From an uncultured Alphaproteobacteria bacterium (GTDB lineage: Bacteria > Pseudomonadota > Alphaproteobacteria > Rs-D84), in assembly GCA_946623825.1 (NCBI GenBank), contig CAMORN010000001.1, forward strand, positions 194,246-258,245: 64,000 bases of DNA, read 5' to 3'. Numbering within the stretch: the stretch's first letter is position 1; each line of letters begins with the position of its first letter. Position numbers and translations under genes: made by a program. Positions 60,388 through 64,000 of the stretch are shown piece after piece. The notes under the pieces were generated by a model. That model did not search any database and had not been told where the DNA came from. It saw only the letters and a list, made by a program, of their open reading frames with translations.

Positions 60388-61638
60388 TTATTTATCTGAA
60401 TTTTCTGTTGATTCAGGTAAAACGATTTTATTTCCGAATAAACAGATTTTATATTTAGCACCGTCTTTCACAGTCCAACATTGGTCGGATAATTCTGCGG
60501 TTTCGTTTGGTCCAAATTGTAAAAATGTTTTGGATAGTGTTGCGATACAAGCATCTTTATCATAATTTGGTACACTTGGTGCAGGACATTCATATATTCC
60601 TTGGTCGACAGAGTCTTTCTTGAATGTTTTTCCGCCCGGACAATAGCTTTTAGAATTAGAGCATCTTTTGCATTCCATTGTATTGGCAGGTAAATAGAAT
60701 CCAGCGCCACAAGTGACTTCTGTTGGTGCATCTTTTTCGCAGCCTGTTTGCTCGTTGTTTGGATGGAACCCAGGTTTGCATTGGAAATATCCTTGGTCAA
60801 CATTGGCGTATGTATAACTGCCGCCGGCACAATAATAATCTTTTTTACATTGTTTACAATTTTCAGTTTTTGCAGGCAAATATTGACCAGCAGGGCAATT
60901 AAATGTTTCATAAATACATTGTGTTTTTGTGGAATCTGCAATCTGACCTTTGTCGCAACGCAATATACCCTGTGCAACAGGGAGTTTGTTGAACGTTCCA
61001 CCTGCGCAAACATAATATCTGTCTTTGCATTTTGAACACGATGTTGCGCTGCTTGGTAAATATTGACCCGCATCACAGGTATAAGTTGGTTCTGTTTGTG
61101 TTATGCAAGCGGTTTTTAAATCGTTTGGCACTTTATTATTTATACAAATTTTTAGCCCTTGATCAGAAGCATTGGTTCCCGTTGTGAAAACACCACCTGG
61201 ACAATAATATCTGTCGCGACACGGTTGACAATCGCTCAGTTTTGCAGGCAAATATTGCCCCGCTTTACAAGAAACAGTACATGCTGTCTTTGCAGGGTTA
61301 GGGGTGCTGCGTACACACATTTTTAAACCCTGATCCACAGATTTTACAGAAAACATTCCGCCCGGACAATAATATCTGTCCTTGCAAGGGGAACATGACG
61401 AAAGTCCGGCTGGTAAATATCTGCCTGCTTTACAATTAATTTGTGAAGCGATTGATTGTGCGGTGCTCACAGAACCTTTCATTTCGTTTAAAACAGGACT
61501 TTGTTTTACAAGAGATAATTTTGTTGCTGCGATACGCGGAATAACAGACTTTTTTTGAGCGCAATCAGCGTCACGACAATACATAGCCGCTATTGTCATA
61601 AACAGCATTGAAAACAAAAAATATTTGTTTTGAACCAT
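60388..61638 (-). CDS. Secreted Cys-rich repeat protein, paralogue C
   Basis: Same repeats; C-terminal FLQFGPNETAELSDQCWTVKDGAKYKICLFGNKIVLP. Confidence 0.85.
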   Translation of the reverse strand: MVQNKYFLFSMLFMTIAAMYCRDADCAQKKSVIPRIAATKLSLVKQSPVLNEMKGSVSTAQSIASQINCKAGRYLPAGLSSCSPCKDRYYCPGGMFSVKSVDQGLKMCVRSTPNPAKTACTVSCKAGQYLPAKLSDCQPCRDRYYCPGGVFTTGTNASDQGLKICINNKVPNDLKTACITQTEPTYTCDAGQYLPSSATSCSKCKDRYYVCAGGTFNKLPVAQGILRCDKGQIADSTKTQCIYETFNCPAGQYLPAKTENCKQCKKDYYCAGGSYTYANVDQGYFQCKPGFHPNNEQTGCEKDAPTEVTCGAGFYLPANTMECKRCSNSKSYCPGGKTFKKDSVDQGIYECPAPSVPNYDKDACIATLSKTFLQFGPNETAELSDQCWTVKDGAKYKICLFGNKIVLPESTENSDK

Positions 61639-61758
61639 AAAAAAAGCCCTTTCCCCTTAATCGTTTTAAATTATATAGATTTTAAAAATTTTGTGCAACA
61701 AAAATAATATTGACAAAAAATATATTTAGTATATATTTTGATATAAGCAGAAAACAAC

Positions 61759-62682
61759 ATGATTAAATTAGAAACATTTTTAAGCAAATTTCAGAACTTC
61801 TTGAAATTCAGAAGCCCTAAACTTATTGTAAGATATACCGAATTTGATGTTTTATTAGATTTGTTAAAGGTAAATCAACAGGGAATCACATCAAAAACAT
61901 TTTATAAATTGATGACTCCTGAATTTAGACTTGCTAAAAATACTGATGAAACCGGTATGAAAATGACCACTTTGATAGATAAAAAGACCGGAAAACCAGT
62001 TCTTGCATATGCTGTAAAAATACAGAAAGAAAATATGCAACCAAATGAAGAAGAATACGGCATTGCATTGCAAGATCCAAACGGTGAATTACAACATGCA
62101 GGAAAAAGATACAGAATTATTGGTATGACTCGTTTTTATATAAATACAGAACGTAAAATGGTTATGCCACGATTTGAATCTGTCAAACACAGTGTAGATA
62201 TAGATAAATATACCAAAGCGATTGTGACAGATGAACGTATAGATTCATATATGAAATCATTGGAAAATACAGATTATGCGGGAATAGGGGTCAGATTGCA
62301 TCAAATTAGAATAGAAAGAATGTTGCAATGTAAACTTGGAAATTCTTTTATCGTAGCAGAAGGAAACTCTTTCCCGTTTCATTATTCGTTGGGATACAGA
62401 TTGGCGCCATGTACTCAGGAAATAGACTATACTTATCCGCTTATGAAAGATTTTGCAAGCAGGACCAAAACACCAATTATGGAAAATGCTAAATATATAT
62501 ATGCAGATAAACAAGACAACAAATTTGTAATAGATTATTCGGCAAGTTTAGAACATTTTCTTGATGATTATTACAGACATGGCGGAAAACCATTGGACGA
62601 TATAATGCCAAACATGTTTTTGACTAAAAAATCACTTGAACAATGGATAAAGATGATACGTCAACAACCAATGTTATATTAA
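61759..62682 (+). CDS. Hypothetical protein (307 aa)
   Basis: Long ORF with clear coding composition, followed by a hairpin; no recognised domain. Confidence 0.65.
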   Translation: MIKLETFLSKFQNFLKFRSPKLIVRYTEFDVLLDLLKVNQQGITSKTFYKLMTPEFRLAKNTDETGMKMTTLIDKKTGKPVLAYAVKIQKENMQPNEEEYGIALQDPNGELQHAGKRYRIIGMTRFYINTERKMVMPRFESVKHSVDIDKYTKAIVTDERIDSYMKSLENTDYAGIGVRLHQIRIERMLQCKLGNSFIVAEGNSFPFHYSLGYRLAPCTQEIDYTYPLMKDFASRTKTPIMENAKYIYADKQDNKFVIDYSASLEHFLDDYYRHGGKPLDDIMPNMFLTKKSLEQWIKMIRQQPMLY

Positions 62683-62689
62683 AAAAATT

Positions 62690-62713
62690 AAACCACCCAA
62701 AAAGGTGGTTTTC
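62690..62713. terminator. Terminator between convergent genes
   Basis: AAACCACCcaaaaaGGTGGTTTTCTT. Confidence 0.75.
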
Positions 62714-64000
62714 TTATTTGAATATATTTAATGCGTGTACACATAAACCTTTTGCTATAGCGTCTGGGGTATCGTGTTCCAATTCTGATTTGTTTTCTTC
62801 AGAAAGATTTTCACAAACAATTTTAATATCTTTATCAAAGCAAGACTTTATAGATTCTCTAATCATAGGAATACGTGAAGAACCACCAGTCATAATAAGA
62901 TATTGAAAATCTGATTTGTTTTTTCCAGATTTGCTAATACAGTCTTTTATAGACTGTTGAAGTTTTGGAATATATTCTTGTATTGAATTTTCAAATTCTT
63001 GTCTGTTTATTATCGTGTCTTCATATATAATCCCAGATTTTTTTGCAATTTCTACCAATTCTGATTGTGTCGGTAAATTAAAAAGAGATAATTCTGATGC
63101 GTATATAAAATCCCGTATGTTCTGTAATAAAACGTCTGTTTTGTCCAATATACTACAAGAAACAAAGATATTTTTCATTACATACGATATCAACATAGTT
63201 TTTTTAGAATAATATTCAGCATCAACTATTTGTTCTCGTAATTGTTCTAATTTTTTTATTCCGTATTTGTTTTTATATTCAGCAACTAATTTTTTATAAA
63301 AATCTTCACCTGTTTTTTCACATGCTTTTTTTAGGTTTTGTATGTATTGATCGCCGAAATAAACAGTTATTTCCTTTTTTAGATTATTTTCTACTGCTTT
63401 TTCTGATACGATTATATTTTTCATCTTTATTAAGATAGGATCTATGTCAACAGATTCCAATTTTATCTTTAATAAATTATCAAATATATCATATCCGATT
63501 GAATAATCTGGTTGAAATGTGAATTTTAATTTGAAATTAGGATCTAATTTCAAGTTATAAGAATAATCGTTTATATTTTTATTAATTATTGCATAATTTG
63601 TGCTGTTTATAATATCTTTTTTATTTTCAAATTTTGATTTTATATCGTTAAAAGATAATTCGTTCATCCAGAGATTTAATTTGTCGAAAATAACACTGTT
63701 TATATCTGCTATACATCTTTCAATATTGACATCTTTTTGAGTGTTTTCTCTAAATAAAAAATTATAATCATGATTGCCATTGATATATTGATCTTTGTAA
63801 TTTCTAAGAATTGTTTTGATTTTGTTTAATATTATTTCAGTATTTGTTTTTGATAAAAATGATTCAGTATTTGATATAAATTCTTTAGCACTGTTTCTCA
63901 GAATATCTTCTTGCATATATGAATCTGTTGGAATAGCAAACGCATTTTTTTTGTTAAATACATATTTTTCTTCCAGAGATAAGTGTTTTTTGCATTTTTC
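62714..64000 (-). CDS. Hsp70/DnaK-family protein, C-terminal part (runs off window)
   Basis: SDFQYLIMTGGSSRIPMIRESIKSCF, DTPDAIAKGLCVHA; frame stays open upstream of 63916 to the window edge (EKCKKHLSLEEKYVFNKKNAFAIP). Confidence 0.8.
   Translation of the reverse strand, partial: EKCKKHLSLEEKYVFNKKNAFAIPTDSYMQEDILRNSAKEFISNTESFLSKTNTEIILNKIKTILRNYKDQYINGNHDYNFLFRENTQKDVNIERCIADINSVIFDKLNLWMNELSFNDIKSKFENKKDIINSTNYAIINKNINDYSYNLKLDPNFKLKFTFQPDYSIGYDIFDNLLKIKLESVDIDPILIKMKNIIVSEKAVENNLKKEITVYFGDQYIQNLKKACEKTGEDFYKKLVAEYKNKYGIKKLEQLREQIVDAEYYSKKTMLISYVMKNIFVSCSILDKTDVLLQNIRDFIYASELSLFNLPTQSELVEIAKKSGIIYEDTIINRQEFENSIQEYIPKLQQSIKDCISKSGKNKSDFQYLIMTGGSSRIPMIRESIKSCFDKDIKIVCENLSEENKSELEHDTPDAIAKGLCVHALNIFK

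Noticed and set aside
60468-61076. 202-aa ORF inside paralogue C
   Set aside because: Out-of-frame reading of the Cys-rich repeats; lacks the GYYCPGG pattern.
57490-61638. CRISPR-like periodic repeats
   Set aside because: The periodicity is codon-phased protein repeat (C..C..YYCPGG), without uniform short repeats and unique spacers, and no cas genes are seen.

Overview
The window is an AT-rich bacterial chromosome segment. It most resembles a gut-associated alphaproteobacterium; that is inferred from gene content and the CxxC/GYYCPGG repeat proteins and was not verified. Housekeeping genes at the left include ligA (3' end), a PBP1-type gene, two ABC exporters, RNase E/G, recG, ackA, folA, metK and tRNA-Lys. 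An integrative island of about 16.7 kb (roughly 35.0-51.7 kb) sits next to tRNA-Asn. It carries a tyrosine integrase, a lone half-HsdS, a structured RNA upstream of a PLD nuclease, a second SEDS-like paralogue, a split Eco57I-type methylase with a GIY-YIG/helicase protein, an HTH-fused methylase with a DAPF motif, and an HUH-Rep-like protein beside an iteron-like array. The right part holds a compact operon (NTP_transf_5, HprK-like kinase, PqqD-like, GT2, GT8, SPASM-like) directly downstream of three co-directional cysteine-rich secreted paralogues. The strongest regulatory observations are: (1) a SAM-II/SAM-V-like riboswitch upstream of metK, with an overlapping leader ORF and mutually exclusive pairings that could hide or free the metK SD; (2) a multi-stem RNA with terminator/antiterminator logic abutting the PLD nuclease gene; (3) an (AC)16 microsatellite inside a short leader ORF followed by a strong terminator hairpin ahead of a secreted protein gene. 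All of this is read by eye; no searches or folding were run.
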